Made by a program: the position numbers and the translations under genes. The notes under the pieces are model-generated. The model was given only the letters and a program-made list of their open reading frames with translations. It searched no databases and was not told where the DNA came from. Shown piece after piece: positions 35,941 through 44,096 of a stretch of DNA of 64,000 bases. Location: positions 62,001 to 126,000 of the forward strand of contig CAWFUF010000017.1 in NCBI GenBank assembly GCA_963818775.1, read 5' to 3'. How positions within the stretch are numbered: position 1 is the first letter of the stretch; each line of letters opens with the position of its first letter. The stretch is from JAMXLO01 sp963818775. Lineage in GTDB: Bacteria > Pseudomonadota > Alphaproteobacteria > Acetobacterales > Acetobacteraceae.

Positions 35941-36351
35941 TCAGGTTTCCCAGGGCGGACCTTTCAGCTCCACCATGTTGCCCTCGGGATCGGGCACGTA
36001 GATCGACGGCCCCTGCCCTTTCGCGCCATAGCGCGATTCCACCGGCCCCGGTTCGCACCCCTGCTGCTTCAGATGCGCGATGATCGCCTCGCCATCGAAC
36101 GGTTCCACCTGCAGGCAGAAATGGTCCATGTTGCGGCCCTCGCGTCCTGGCGCCGCGCCGCCCTTCTGCCCGGCCGGCCCGTCGATCGGCACCAGGTCGA
36201 TCAGCGCGACCCCGGCGCGGAGCTGCCAGAGGCCGATCTTCTCCTGCACCTTCTCCACCGTGCAGCCCAGCACGTCGACGTAGAAATGCATCATAGCCTG
36301 CAGGTTGGTGACCCTCAGGACCACATGGTCGAGTTGCCTGATCTGCAGCAT
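35941..36351 (-). CDS. VOC (glyoxalase/bleomycin resistance/dioxygenase) family protein
   Basis: A 136-residue metal-dependent fold of the vicinal oxygen chelate superfamily. The first metal His lies in RQLDHVVLRVTNLQ, further ligands in RNMDHFCLQVEP and VPDPEGNMVELKGPPW, as in glyoxalase-I-like proteins. Ribosome site GAAGGAGG favours the ATG at 36351 over the start five codons upstream. It lies 11 bp behind the MFS gene on the same strand and is probably co-transcribed. Substrate unknown. Confidence 0.88.
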   Translation of the reverse strand: MLQIRQLDHVVLRVTNLQAMMHFYVDVLGCTVEKVQEKIGLWQLRAGVALIDLVPIDGPAGQKGGAAPGREGRNMDHFCLQVEPFDGEAIIAHLKQQGCEPGPVESRYGAKGQGPSIYVPDPEGNMVELKGPPWET

Positions 36352-36362
36352 GGTTGCCTCCT

Positions 36363-37766
36363 TCACCTTGTTTCACCGACCGGCACGTGTGCAGGCGACG
36401 GGGCGGAAGCGGACAATGTGGCGTCGATTTCCTCGATCGTGCGGCCGCGTGTCTCGAAGCCGATGAACCAGAAGGCAACCGCGCCAAGGACATACCAGAA
36501 GGCGAAGTAGTTGAACGCCGGGATCACTGCATCGAGCGTCGCCTTCGGCGCGACGAAGTTCGCCGAACCGGCGATCAGCGCCAAGCCGGCCGGGCCGATG
36601 AACTTGCCGAGATTGCCCACCCCATAGACCAGGCCCATGCCGCTACCGCGCAACCGCGAAGGCCACAGCTCACCCATGTACGGTCCGACGATCGAGTAGT
36701 TGCCGCTGCCGAAGAAGTTTTGCAGCACGATCATCACGAAGAACATCGAGACGCCACCGACGAACACGCTGTGCATATAGCCGGCGAGCGACATGAACAG
36801 CGCGGCCACAAGGCAGCTCAGCACGCCCGATGCGCGTCGGCCCATGGCGTCGGAGATCCAGGCGCAGAAGAAACGGCCGGCCACCGCCGCGAGGCTGACC
36901 CAGATCGCCAGTTGCGAGGCCTCGGGCGCGGTGATCCCGAGCACCATGACGAACAGCGTCACCATCCATAAGGTCAGTCCAACCCCACCGGTCTGCGTCA
37001 GACCGGTCAGGCAGCCCACGATGATACTGCGCGGATACCTGAACAGTTCGAGCCAGCGGGTGTGCTCGACCGGAGGTATTGTCGCCGGCAGCGCGATCGA
37101 TGCGGGATCTATCTGCAAGGCCCAGGCGATCGAGCGCCGCGCCTCTTCGGGCCGTCCCATGCGCATCAGCCAATGCGGCGATTCGGGAACCCAGGCGCGG
37201 ACGTAGAGTGTCAGTAGTGCAGGCAGCAGCCCGACCGCGAACATGCCGCGCCAGCCGATGTACGGCGTCGCGAACGCACCGAGCGCCGCGCCCAGCAGGA
37301 CGCCGACCGGAAGCATCGTCGTGGTCAGGCCGGTTATCCAACCGCGCTTGGAGGCGGGCACGAATTCCTGCACCACCGTAATATCGACAGAGTAAAGCCC
37401 GGTCACGCCGAGCCCGACGAGCAGACGGCAGATGACCAGGTAGATCCATGCACCATCGGGTGTCATCGCCATCGCGCCGGTGGCCAGCGAGAAGTTGAGC
37501 ACGGTCAGGATCATGACCTTGCGCCGCCCGATCTTGTCCGCGAGCCAGCCGTAGAAGAGCGAACCGAAGGGCGCGCTGATGCCAGAGGCAAGGAGGATCA
37601 TCCCCGACTGTCCGTAGGTCAGATGCCAGTCGGCGACAATGAATGCCAGGACGAACCCGATCAGGAAGAAGTCGAAGAAATCGAGCATGTCGCCGATCGT
37701 GGCGGCGAGGGCGATCTTCCACTGGTTCGCGGTCAGCTTCTGTTGCCGATCGAGAAGCTCCAGCAT
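36363..37766 (-). CDS. MFS transporter, aromatic acid:H+ symporter/sugar-porter-like
   Basis: A 467-residue permease with 12 membrane helices. LDFFDFFLIGFVLAFIVADW and GWLADKIGRRKVMI near the N-terminus, and PESPHWLM in the central loop, fit the AAHS/sugar-porter superfamily, most like aromatic or organic acid symporters. Strong GGGAGGTG ribosome site. It heads a two-gene unit with the VOC protein, compatible with uptake and processing of an aromatic or hydroxy acid. It is divergent from the trmN6-like gene. Confidence 0.85.
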   Translation of the reverse strand: MLELLDRQQKLTANQWKIALAATIGDMLDFFDFFLIGFVLAFIVADWHLTYGQSGMILLASGISAPFGSLFYGWLADKIGRRKVMILTVLNFSLATGAMAMTPDGAWIYLVICRLLVGLGVTGLYSVDITVVQEFVPASKRGWITGLTTTMLPVGVLLGAALGAFATPYIGWRGMFAVGLLPALLTLYVRAWVPESPHWLMRMGRPEEARRSIAWALQIDPASIALPATIPPVEHTRWLELFRYPRSIIVGCLTGLTQTGGVGLTLWMVTLFVMVLGITAPEASQLAIWVSLAAVAGRFFCAWISDAMGRRASGVLSCLVAALFMSLAGYMHSVFVGGVSMFFVMIVLQNFFGSGNYSIVGPYMGELWPSRLRGSGMGLVYGVGNLGKFIGPAGLALIAGSANFVAPKATLDAVIPAFNYFAFWYVLGAVAFWFIGFETRGRTIEEIDATLSASAPSPAHVPVGETR

Positions 37767-37882
37767 ACTGACACCTCCCTATGCGCGTCCGCCTGACGGC
37801 GACGCGGCCAGTTCTCTGCTATTCGCTGCAGAGTAATTGATTGCGATCGCGGGAAGCGTAACTCGGAGGAGGAATAGCGGCA

Positions 37883-37906
37883 ATGCGCGTCCAAGTGCCG
37901 GCCTGA
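37883..37906 (+). other. seven-codon upstream ORF with a strong ribosome site
   Basis: GGAGGAGGAATAG stands directly before an ATG at 37883 that opens seven codons (MRVQVPA) and stops at a TGA (37904-37906), 12 bases ahead of and in frame with the ATG of the methyltransferase gene. It is either a leader peptide or a former N-terminal extension that acquired a stop. Confidence 0.4.
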
Positions 37907-37918
37907 CAAGATTTGAGG

Positions 37919-38695
37919 ATGGACGTGACTGAATTCCCGACAGGTGAATTCCCGATAGGCTCGACGGACCAAGGTGACATCACCCACGGCCATCTCTTCG
38001 ACGGCCAGATCCAGTATGCCCAGCCCCGACGCGGCTTCCGCAGCGGCATCGAGCCTGTGCTTCTGGCGGCTGCCATACCGGCACGACAAGGATCGCTCGT
38101 GTTAGAGGGCGGCTGCGGAGCCGGCGCCGCACTGCTTTGCCTGGCCGCCCGTATAGCGAGCGTGGAGGGGCTCGGCATCGATCGAGACCCGGCCCTGGTT
38201 GCGCTCGCCCGCCAGAACGCCAGCGCCAACCGCTGGCCCAATCTCCGCTTCCTGACGGGCGAAATCGCATCGCTGCCAGCCCTGGGCGCATTCGACCACG
38301 CCTGCGCCAATCCGCCGTATCACAGCGAGACCGGAACGCCGTCACCAGATGCATCGCGTCGGACGGCAAAGCACGGGGCGGCGGGGATATTGGCGGTCTG
38401 GGCCGAAGCCCTCGCGCGGCCTCTGCGGTCGGGTGGCACCCTGACCTTCATCCTGCCAGCCGCATTGCTCCTACAGGCCGCCGCGGCGTTCACCGGCGCG
38501 GGCTGTCCTCCCACCGCCATGCTGCCCCTGTGGCCGAAAGCGCAGCATCCAGCGAAACTGCTCCTGCTGCGTGGGATCAGGGGCAGCCGAGCGGCGTTCC
38601 GCGTGCTGCCCGGGCTAGTGCTCCACGGGCCCGATGGCTCCTTCACGGCGGAGGCCGACGCAATCCTCCGCGGTGGAAGCGCACTGGATCTCTAG
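37919..38695 (+). CDS. tRNA1(Val) adenine-N6 methyltransferase-like protein (TrmN6/YfiC family)
   Basis: A 258-residue SAM-dependent methyltransferase. The sequence begins with the recognition-type segment GQIQYAQPRRGFRSGIEPVLLAA, has the SAM motif VLEGGCGAGAALLCLA (Glu-Gly-Gly-Cys-Gly), the acidic GLGIDRDPALVALA, and the catalytic NPPYH of N6-adenine methylases. These fit the YfiC/TrmN6 group that modifies tRNA. The ATG at 37919 has only a poor ribosome site, while a good one serves a seven-codon ORF just upstream. It ends base-to-base with the convergent small gene. Confidence 0.85.
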   Translation: MDVTEFPTGEFPIGSTDQGDITHGHLFDGQIQYAQPRRGFRSGIEPVLLAAAIPARQGSLVLEGGCGAGAALLCLAARIASVEGLGIDRDPALVALARQNASANRWPNLRFLTGEIASLPALGAFDHACANPPYHSETGTPSPDASRRTAKHGAAGILAVWAEALARPLRSGGTLTFILPAALLLQAAAAFTGAGCPPTAMLPLWPKAQHPAKLLLLRGIRGSRAAFRVLPGLVLHGPDGSFTAEADAILRGGSALDL

Positions 38696-38998
38696 CTAGA
38701 TGTCGTCTGCTATATGCGGATGACGCAGATGCCAAAGCCGCTCGTGCGCGGCAACCAGGCTCTCCATGTTGCGCCGCCGCGTCCCATCCGGCGTCAATGG
38801 ACGACGGGTCAGCATCATCTCAAGAATGTGCAGCAGCTGCTCGGCCACCTCAAAATCGGACTGGTCGCAGGCGTGGTGGAAGGCGATCAGGATCTTGTCC
38901 GACAGCCGGCGCGTATAGCGTGGTTGCGCGCCGGCAACAGGCTCGCGTCCCGCACCTTCATCGGCCTGGTTCACGGTGTCCCCTGTCGTGGTCGCCAT
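38696..38998 (-). CDS. small conserved alphaproteobacterial protein
   Basis: A 100-residue predicted cytoplasmic protein. The core RRLSDKILIAFHHACDQSD, then EVAEQLLHILEMMLTR and ESLVAAHERLWHLRH, is helical and looks like a short conserved protein I have seen in Rhodospirillales without a known function. The ATG at 38998 is preferred to the one at 39040 because the first 14 residues fall outside the helical core. It is convergent with the trmN6-like gene and stands alone. The 214-bp gap beyond it to nrdB is AT-richer and holds no other gene that I can see. Confidence 0.65.
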   Translation of the reverse strand: MATTTGDTVNQADEGAGREPVAGAQPRYTRRLSDKILIAFHHACDQSDFEVAEQLLHILEMMLTRRPLTPDGTRRRNMESLVAAHERLWHLRHPHIADDI

Positions 38999-39212
38999 GT
39001 GGCCCGTCCCGTCCTGGCTCCGACGCGCGATGGTCAACATTTGGCACTCGCACGCGACAGCCCGTCATTAGCGCGTTATATTCTCGTTACTTGCTCAACA
39101 TTGCCGAATTTGGACTCGGCTTCGCTTTTAGCCTTCAAATTATGGCGCAATTTCGGGCGACAGACAAGCTTTGTCTTGCGAGCAGGAGATCGTCGCTAAT
39201 TTGGGACGGCGT

Positions 39213-40250
39213 CTAGGCGCCCGCGACCGTCGCCTCGGCAGGCATCGGGTCGCCAAATGCCTCCTCCCACGTGCCGGTTGTGGAGGCCTTGCTGTACTCG
39301 GTGGCGCGGTTCTCGAAGAAGTTCGCGTGCTCCACGGCGTTCAACATCTCATCGAGCCACGGCAGCGGATTCTTCGAGACATGATAGAGCTGGTTGAGGC
39401 CCAGTTGCATCAGCCGGCGATCCGCGATGTAGCGGATGTACTCCTTCACCTCGCGCGCCGTCAGTCCTTCCACCGCGCCCTGCTCGAATGCCAGATCGAT
39501 AAAGGCGTCCTCATGGTCCATGATGGTGGCACAGGTCAGGTAGATGTCGCGCTTCAGTTCCTCGGTCCAGATCTCCTGGTTTTCCTGCACGAAGGTGCGG
39601 AACAGCCGGATGATCGAATTGCAATGCAGCGTCTCGTCGCGCACCGACCAGGAGATGATCTGGCCCATCCCCTTCATCTTCCCGAAGCGAGGGAAGTTCA
39701 GCAGAATGGCGAATGACGCGAACAACTGCAGGCCCTCGGTGAAAGCGCCGAATGCCGCGAGCGTCTTGGCGATCTCGAATCGCGAGTCCACCGTGAATGT
39801 CTGCATGTAGTCGAACTTGTCCTTCATCTCCTTGTATTTGAGGAAGGCCTGATACTCGAGCTCCGGCATGCCGATGGTGTCGAGCAAATGGCTGTAGGCG
39901 GCGATGTGCACCGTCTCGATGTTCGAGAACGCCGACAGCATCATCAGCACCTCGGTGGGTTTGAACACCTGCGAGTAATGCTTCATGTAGCAGTTGTTCA
40001 CCTCGACATCGGCCTGAGTGAAGAACCGGAAGATCTGTGTCAGCAGGTTCCGCTCGGCCGGGCTCAGGTTCCGGTGCCAATCCTTGACATCGTCGGCCAG
40101 CGGCACTTCCTCAGGCAGCCAATGGACACGCTGCTGGGTGAGCCACGCCTCATAGGCCCAGGGGTAGCGGAACGGCTTGTAGACCGGGTTCTCAGTCAGC
40201 AGATCGAACCGCACAGGATGTTCGTCGGCGGTCCGGATCGTGCCGTCCAT
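39213..40250 (-). CDS. nrdB: class Ia ribonucleoside-diphosphate reductase beta subunit
   Basis: The R2 subunit, 345 residues, which generates the tyrosyl radical for deoxyribonucleotide synthesis. E112 and H115 in NIETVHIAAYSHL are iron ligands and Y119 is the radical tyrosine (the ExxHxxxY spacing); FTEGLQLFASFA and VRDETLHCNSIIRLF contribute the other ligands. The ATG at 40250 starts at MDGTIRTADEHP; the longer in-frame start at 40295 would overlap the likely promoter. nrdA is not adjacent in this window. Two probable NrdR sites lie 79-125 bp upstream. Confidence 0.95.
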   Translation of the reverse strand: MDGTIRTADEHPVRFDLLTENPVYKPFRYPWAYEAWLTQQRVHWLPEEVPLADDVKDWHRNLSPAERNLLTQIFRFFTQADVEVNNCYMKHYSQVFKPTEVLMMLSAFSNIETVHIAAYSHLLDTIGMPELEYQAFLKYKEMKDKFDYMQTFTVDSRFEIAKTLAAFGAFTEGLQLFASFAILLNFPRFGKMKGMGQIISWSVRDETLHCNSIIRLFRTFVQENQEIWTEELKRDIYLTCATIMDHEDAFIDLAFEQGAVEGLTAREVKEYIRYIADRRLMQLGLNQLYHVSKNPLPWLDEMLNAVEHANFFENRATEYSKASTTGTWEEAFGDPMPAEATVAGA

Positions 40251-40271
40251 GCTGCGTCTCCGTGTAGGGCA

Positions 40272-40288
40272 TTGGCCAAATCGGCCAA
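40272..40288 (-). other. inverted repeat in the nrdB leader
   Basis: TTGGCC and GGCCAA flank a 5-nt spacer, 22-38 bp before the nrdB start. It could form a small hairpin in the mRNA or be a protein site; its role is unknown. Confidence 0.3.
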
Positions 40289-40294
40289 CGCCCA

Positions 40295-40322
40295 ATTAGC
40301 GCGATTACGCTGGTTATTGCAA
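40295..40322 (-). promoter_or_regulatory. candidate nrdB promoter
   Basis: On the minus strand, TTGCAA (40322-40317) and GCTAAT (40300-40295) are separated by 16 bp, a reasonable sigma-70 arrangement placed directly downstream of the NrdR-like boxes. Confidence 0.35.
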
Positions 40323-40328
40323 GGGGTT

Positions 40329-40375
40329 ACGGCACATCTTGTGGCAACCGATCCAGACTCCCCAATATGTTGGGC
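40329..40375 (-). promoter_or_regulatory. tandem NrdR-box-like operator upstream of nrdB
   Basis: Two 16-bp sites, CCCCAATATGTTGGGC (40360-40375) and ACGGCACATCTTGTGG (40329-40344), have 15 bp between them, so their centres are 31 bp apart. The first matches the core of the NrdR consensus (acaCwAtATaTwGtgt) at nearly all positions; the second matches its right half. Pairs with this spacing upstream of ribonucleotide reductase genes are the hallmark of NrdR control. The identification rests on the consensus I recall, not on a matrix score. Confidence 0.65.
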
Positions 40376-40725
40376 TAAAATCGCTCCTCCCCACGATGGC
40401 GGAATGGGTCAGGAAAGTCGCGGTACAGCGCGAACACGGCATTCTGCGCCAGTGAATTGACGCCGAAGTGCACGCTCTCCACCGGCTCGCTCCGTCCGGC
40501 GACCCGTTCGAACGCCTGTTCGAGCTGTGCCAGATCCTTGACCTCGATCATCAGGTGGAAGTCGCCCAGCCCCGGCAGGCCAAAGCCGAGTTTTCGCCGC
40601 GTCAGCCGCCAGGACTCGATCAGTGCCTGCTCCTTCAACTGGCCCATGTAGGCCGCGACATTCTCCGCGAAGGTGGCGTCACTGACGCCGGGCTTCAGGT
40701 CGCACCAGGCATGGTAGATATCCAG
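40375..40725 (-). CDS. small conserved protein, apparent CTG start
   Basis: A 116-residue protein whose conserved part begins DIYHAWCDLKPGV and continues with AAYMGQLKEQALIESWRLTR and GLGDFHLMIEVKDLAQLEQA; it looks like a dimeric ferredoxin-like fold. I associate it loosely with DUF6614, not verified. The only strong ribosome site, AAGGAGG (40737-40731), is followed five bases later by CTG at 40725, exactly where family members would have Met. No ATG, GTG or TTG lies in a suitable place. The site overlaps the stop of the methyltransferase gene just upstream, so the two are translated in series. Confidence 0.65.
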   Translation of the reverse strand: MDIYHAWCDLKPGVSDATFAENVAAYMGQLKEQALIESWRLTRRKLGFGLPGLGDFHLMIEVKDLAQLEQAFERVAGRSEPVESVHFGVNSLAQNAVFALYRDFPDPFRHRGEERF

Positions 40726-40736
40726 GTTCGCCTCCT

Positions 40737-41561
40737 TCAGGTCCTGGCCCCGGACGCGATCACCGCCGCGATCGGTACCGCAATGCCGTCGGCACCGCGA
40801 TAGTTCTCGGCGTTCTCTGCGATGTCGGCGATGATGGCGGTCATTGGGTCCGGCCGCTGCGCGTTGAGCATCGCCGCCATGCGGGCCGTTCCCGCCCGCA
40901 ATGCCGTCACCAGCGCCTGCGCATCGCGATGCTGCCAGGTCGCGTACACCAGACGCGTTGTGCAGTCGGCAAACCCGACCTCGCGCAACGCATCGGCGCA
41001 TTGCGCCGCCGTTCCGAAGCCACCGCCGGGCACAGGGGTCCGTGCCGCGGCCCGATCGCCGTGCCGCGCGACCGCGTCGAACACCAGTTTCCAGGCGACG
41101 TTCTCGCCCGGCTCGGCCCAGAAGCTGAAGGCGACCCGCCCGCCGGCACGGAGCACCCGATGCGCCTCACGCAATGCGAACAGTGGTCGCGGCACATGAT
41201 GGATGCCGAAGTTCGACACTGCCGCGTCGAATTCACCATCCGCATAGGGGAGCGCCTCCGCGTCACCTTCGTCGAACCGCACCGCCCTTTCGCGCTTGCT
41301 AGCCACCGCGAGCATCGCCGGCGAAAAGTCCAGACCCCGCGCGACCGCACCACGCGCACGCCCGGCAGAGGTGAGAAAGCCTGGCCCGCAGGCGATGTCG
41401 AGCAGACGCGTGCCGCGAGCCACATGCACTGCATCGAGCAGCGATTCGATGAACGGACGGGTCGCGCTGGCGAACGTCGCCTTGTAGACGCTGGCAGCGC
41501 GCTGCCAGCTCGCATGCTCGAAGGCGCGAACCGCTTCCGGGTCGAACGGCGCTGTCGCCAC
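40737..41561 (-). CDS. class I SAM-dependent methyltransferase
   Basis: A 274-residue methyltransferase (Methyltransf_11/25 type). Motif I is LLDIACGPGFLTSAG, the acidic loop GLDFSPAMLAVA, motif II DAAVSNFGIHHV, and the post-motif segment EAHRVLRAGGRVAFSFWAEPG resembles UbiE and other small-molecule methyltransferases. The GTG at 41561 lies one base from the stop of the GST gene. Likely operon: GST, methyltransferase, then the CTG-start protein. Substrate unknown. Confidence 0.85.
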   Translation of the reverse strand: MATAPFDPEAVRAFEHASWQRAASVYKATFASATRPFIESLLDAVHVARGTRLLDIACGPGFLTSAGRARGAVARGLDFSPAMLAVASKRERAVRFDEGDAEALPYADGEFDAAVSNFGIHHVPRPLFALREAHRVLRAGGRVAFSFWAEPGENVAWKLVFDAVARHGDRAAARTPVPGGGFGTAAQCADALREVGFADCTTRLVYATWQHRDAQALVTALRAGTARMAAMLNAQRPDPMTAIIADIAENAENYRGADGIAVPIAAVIASGART

Positions 41562-42188
41562 CTACACCACCGGCCCCGCCAGATGTTGCTTGTACGCCGG
41601 CCGCTGCAGCAACCGATCGTACCAGGCGCGCAGATGCGGCACCTCGGGACGCTCGAAGTCCATGTTGAACCAGCGGTGCAAATGCGGCCCCCACGGGATA
41701 TCGGCCAGCGTCAAATCGTCGCCAGCAAGGTAAGGGTGCTTGGCAAGCTCCGCCGACACCATCGCCCAGATACGCGCCGCATCCTCCACCCCTTGCTTGA
41801 TCGCCGCCATGTCGCGCTTGTCGGGCGGTGTCCGAACCAGGCCCCAGAACACGACGCCGATCGGCCGGCCCAGCAGCGTCTGCTGCGCGTCCATCCAGCG
41901 GTCGACGTTGCCGCGGGCGTGAGGCTCCTGCGGCCACAGCTTGGAGTGCGGCGCGTGCGCGTGGCAGAGATAGCGACAGATCGCATTGCTCTCCCAAAGG
42001 GTGAAGTCATCCTCCTGCAATGTCGGCACCAACCCCGTGGGGTTCATCGCTCGGTAGTCCGCAGTGTCGGTCTTGCCGAATGAGCCGCCAACATCGATGC
42101 GCTCATAGGGGAGTTGCAACTCCTCGAGCGTCCAGATCACCTTCATCACATTGCTGGACGTGGCGCGGCCCCATAGAATGCGGCGCAT
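41562..42188 (-). CDS. glutathione S-transferase family protein
   Basis: A 208-residue GST. The N-terminal thioredoxin-like half has RATSSNVMKVIWTLEEL and the cis-proline region NPTGLVPTLQED, then ESNAICRYL for glutathione binding. The C-terminal helical half ends DLTLADIPWGPHLHRW. The conserved serine in ATSSNVMK is the presumed thiolate activator, as in beta/zeta-like classes. It starts with ATG at 42188, is divergent from dsbB and followed without a gap by the methyltransferase gene. Confidence 0.9.
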   Translation of the reverse strand: MRRILWGRATSSNVMKVIWTLEELQLPYERIDVGGSFGKTDTADYRAMNPTGLVPTLQEDDFTLWESNAICRYLCHAHAPHSKLWPQEPHARGNVDRWMDAQQTLLGRPIGVVFWGLVRTPPDKRDMAAIKQGVEDAARIWAMVSAELAKHPYLAGDDLTLADIPWGPHLHRWFNMDFERPEVPHLRAWYDRLLQRPAYKQHLAGPVV

Positions 42189-42262
42189 CTGGCATTCTCC
42201 TTCGCTGATCCGTTAACCCTAAGCCGCTTGCAAGCCCGGTGGAAGCAGGGCACATCGCCGGC

Positions 42263-42760
42263 ATGACGCTGCCTGGCATCCGCAGCCTCGCCCTGCTGAG
42301 CGCGCTCGCCGCGGCATTCGCGCTGGGGATGGCGATCGCCTCGGAACGCTGGGGCGGTCTCGTGCCGTGTGCGTTGTGCCTGCTGGAACGCTGGCCGTAT
42401 CGCGTGGCGATCGCGCTGGGTCTGGTCGCCTCGGTGGTGCCGCCCCGCTGGGCGCGGATGCTGCTGGTTCTGGTGGTGCTGTCGATGCTCGTGAGCATGG
42501 CGCTCGCCGTCATCCACGTGGGTGTCGAGCAGCACTACTGGGCAAGCCCGCTGCCGGAATGCGCGGCGCCACGTTTCGCCGGCGGCTCGATCGCCGAGCG
42601 CCTCGCGCAGATGCCCATGCGACCGGGGAAACCGTGCGAGGACCCAACCTACCTGATCCCGGGCCTGCCGGTTTCCATGGCGGCGATGAACCTGCTGTAT
42701 GCGCTGGCGTTCGCGGTGCTGCTCGCCATATTTCTCTGGCGCGACAGGAGCGTTGCATGA
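42263..42760 (+). CDS. dsbB: disulfide bond formation protein B (DsbB-like)
   Basis: A 165-residue inner-membrane thiol oxidase that passes electrons from DsbA to quinone. Four hydrophobic helices are visible. The first periplasmic loop carries the CALC active motif (GLVPCALCLLERWPYR, which also includes the quinone-binding Arg), and the second loop has the partner cysteines in PLPECAAP and GKPCEDP. The ATG at 42263 gives the usual short N-terminus. Its stop overlaps the start of the coq7 gene (ATGA), an intelligible pairing since both enzymes use ubiquinone. Confidence 0.88.
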   Translation: MTLPGIRSLALLSALAAAFALGMAIASERWGGLVPCALCLLERWPYRVAIALGLVASVVPPRWARMLLVLVVLSMLVSMALAVIHVGVEQHYWASPLPECAAPRFAGGSIAERLAQMPMRPGKPCEDPTYLIPGLPVSMAAMNLLYALAFAVLLAIFLWRDRSVA

Positions 42761-43305
42761 GCGAGGAACGACGGCATCTGCCCGGGGATCCGCAGCCTGG
42801 GGCGGGCGTAGCGCGTATGCTTCGCGTGGATCATGCCGGAGAATATGGCGCCGCACGCATCTACGCCGGCCAGCTTGCGGTGCTGCGGCGTAGCGACAAG
42901 GCGGCAGTGCTGCGCGAGATGCAGGACCAGGAACGCCAGCATCTGGATCGGTTTGCCGATCTGATCATTCGCCGCCGCGTTCGGCCTACCGCGATGCTGC
43001 CGCTCTGGCATCTGGCCGGCTTCGCCCTTGGTGCCGCGACGGCGGTACTGGGCGAACGGGCGGCGATGGCCTGCACGGTAGCAGTTGAGGAGGCCATCGA
43101 CGCTCACTATTCCGCTCAGATCGCCGCGCTGGACGACGGCGAAGGCGAATTGCGCGACACACTCGGCCGCTTCCGCGACGAGGAGTTGCAGCATCGCGAT
43201 ATCGCGTTGCGACACGGCGCGGAGCAGGCACCCGGCTATCGTCTGCTTTCCGCAGCAATCAAGGCTGGCTGCCACGCGGCGATCCGGATCAGCGAACGCA
43301 TATAG
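42757..43305 (+). CDS. coq7: Coq7-type demethoxyubiquinone hydroxylase
   Basis: A 182-residue di-iron hydroxylase adding the last ring oxygen of ubiquinone. Ligand motifs are in RMLRVDHAGEYGAARIYAG (Glu), MQDQERQHLDRF (ExxH), AVEEAIDAHY (Glu) and FRDEELQHRDIA (ExxH). Length matches the bacterial Coq7 domain. Coupled to dsbB by an ATGA overlap. With ubiE at 5.2 kb it shows the cell makes ubiquinone by an oxygen-dependent route. Confidence 0.93.
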   Translation: MSEERRHLPGDPQPGAGVARMLRVDHAGEYGAARIYAGQLAVLRRSDKAAVLREMQDQERQHLDRFADLIIRRRVRPTAMLPLWHLAGFALGAATAVLGERAAMACTVAVEEAIDAHYSAQIAALDDGEGELRDTLGRFRDEELQHRDIALRHGAEQAPGYRLLSAAIKAGCHAAIRISERI

Positions 43306-43313
43306 GGGTTGCG

Positions 43314-44093
43314 ATGGGGATCGAGCGGCTTTCGGTACGCGGCATCGACCTCGAGGTCCTGCGCAAGGGCACAGGTTCGCCGATCCTGCTGCTGCATGGC
43401 CTGCACACGGTGGACCCGGAGGCGCCGTTCGTCGGTCTGCTTGCCGCGCACGCCGAGATCATCGCGCCGTCGCATCCGGGATTCGGCCACTCGCCGCGGC
43501 CCGCTGACTTCGACACCGTATACGATCTGGTGCGTCTTTATCTCGACCTGCTCGAGGCGTTGCCCCACGAAAAGGTGACCTTGCTCGGATTTTCCTTCGG
43601 CGGGTGGCTCGCCGCAGAGATCGCGGCGGCGTGCTGTCATCGACTGGCGCGATTGATTTTGGTGGACCCTCTCGGCATCAAGCTCGGTGACCGCGAGAGC
43701 CGCGACATCCTCGATCTGTTCAACACTGCGCCAGCCGAGGTGCAGCGACATACATGGCACGATCCGTTAAAGTGGGCGCTGGACTTCAATGCGATGTCGG
43801 ACGATGCGGTCGTGGTGCATGCCCGCAATCGCGATGCGTTGTGTTTGTACGGCTGGCAGCCATTCATGTACAATCCGAAGTTGCCGCGCTGGCTAAGCCG
43901 CATCGCGGTTCCGACGCTGGTGCTATGGGGTGCCAGCGATGGCGTGGTGACACCCGATTATGGGCGCGCATATTGCAAGCTGATTCCCGGCGCGGGGTTC
44001 GAACTGATCGAGCGCGCAGGCCATCATCCGGAGATCGAGCAGCCCGCCGCATTCGCCGCCCGCGTCGCCGCGTTCCTGGCAGCAGATGATTGA
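43314..44093 (+). CDS. alpha/beta-hydrolase
   Basis: A 259-residue hydrolase of the epoxide-hydrolase/carboxylesterase superfamily. The oxyanion strand is ILLLHGLHTVDP, the nucleophile Ser lies in LLGFSFGGWLAAE, the acid in WGASDGVVTPDYGR and the His in ERAGHHPEIEQP. It follows coq7 at 8 bp, probably co-transcribed. No leader peptide. Substrate not predictable. Confidence 0.85.
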   Translation: MGIERLSVRGIDLEVLRKGTGSPILLLHGLHTVDPEAPFVGLLAAHAEIIAPSHPGFGHSPRPADFDTVYDLVRLYLDLLEALPHEKVTLLGFSFGGWLAAEIAAACCHRLARLILVDPLGIKLGDRESRDILDLFNTAPAEVQRHTWHDPLKWALDFNAMSDDAVVVHARNRDALCLYGWQPFMYNPKLPRWLSRIAVPTLVLWGASDGVVTPDYGRAYCKLIPGAGFELIERAGHHPEIEQPAAFAARVAAFLAADD

Positions 44094-44096
44094 CCG

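Noticed and set aside
39160..39180. AGACAAGCTTTGTCT palindrome downstream of nrdB as a transcription terminator
   Set aside because: The stem is short and no run of T follows on the minus strand, so there is no good case for an intrinsic terminator.
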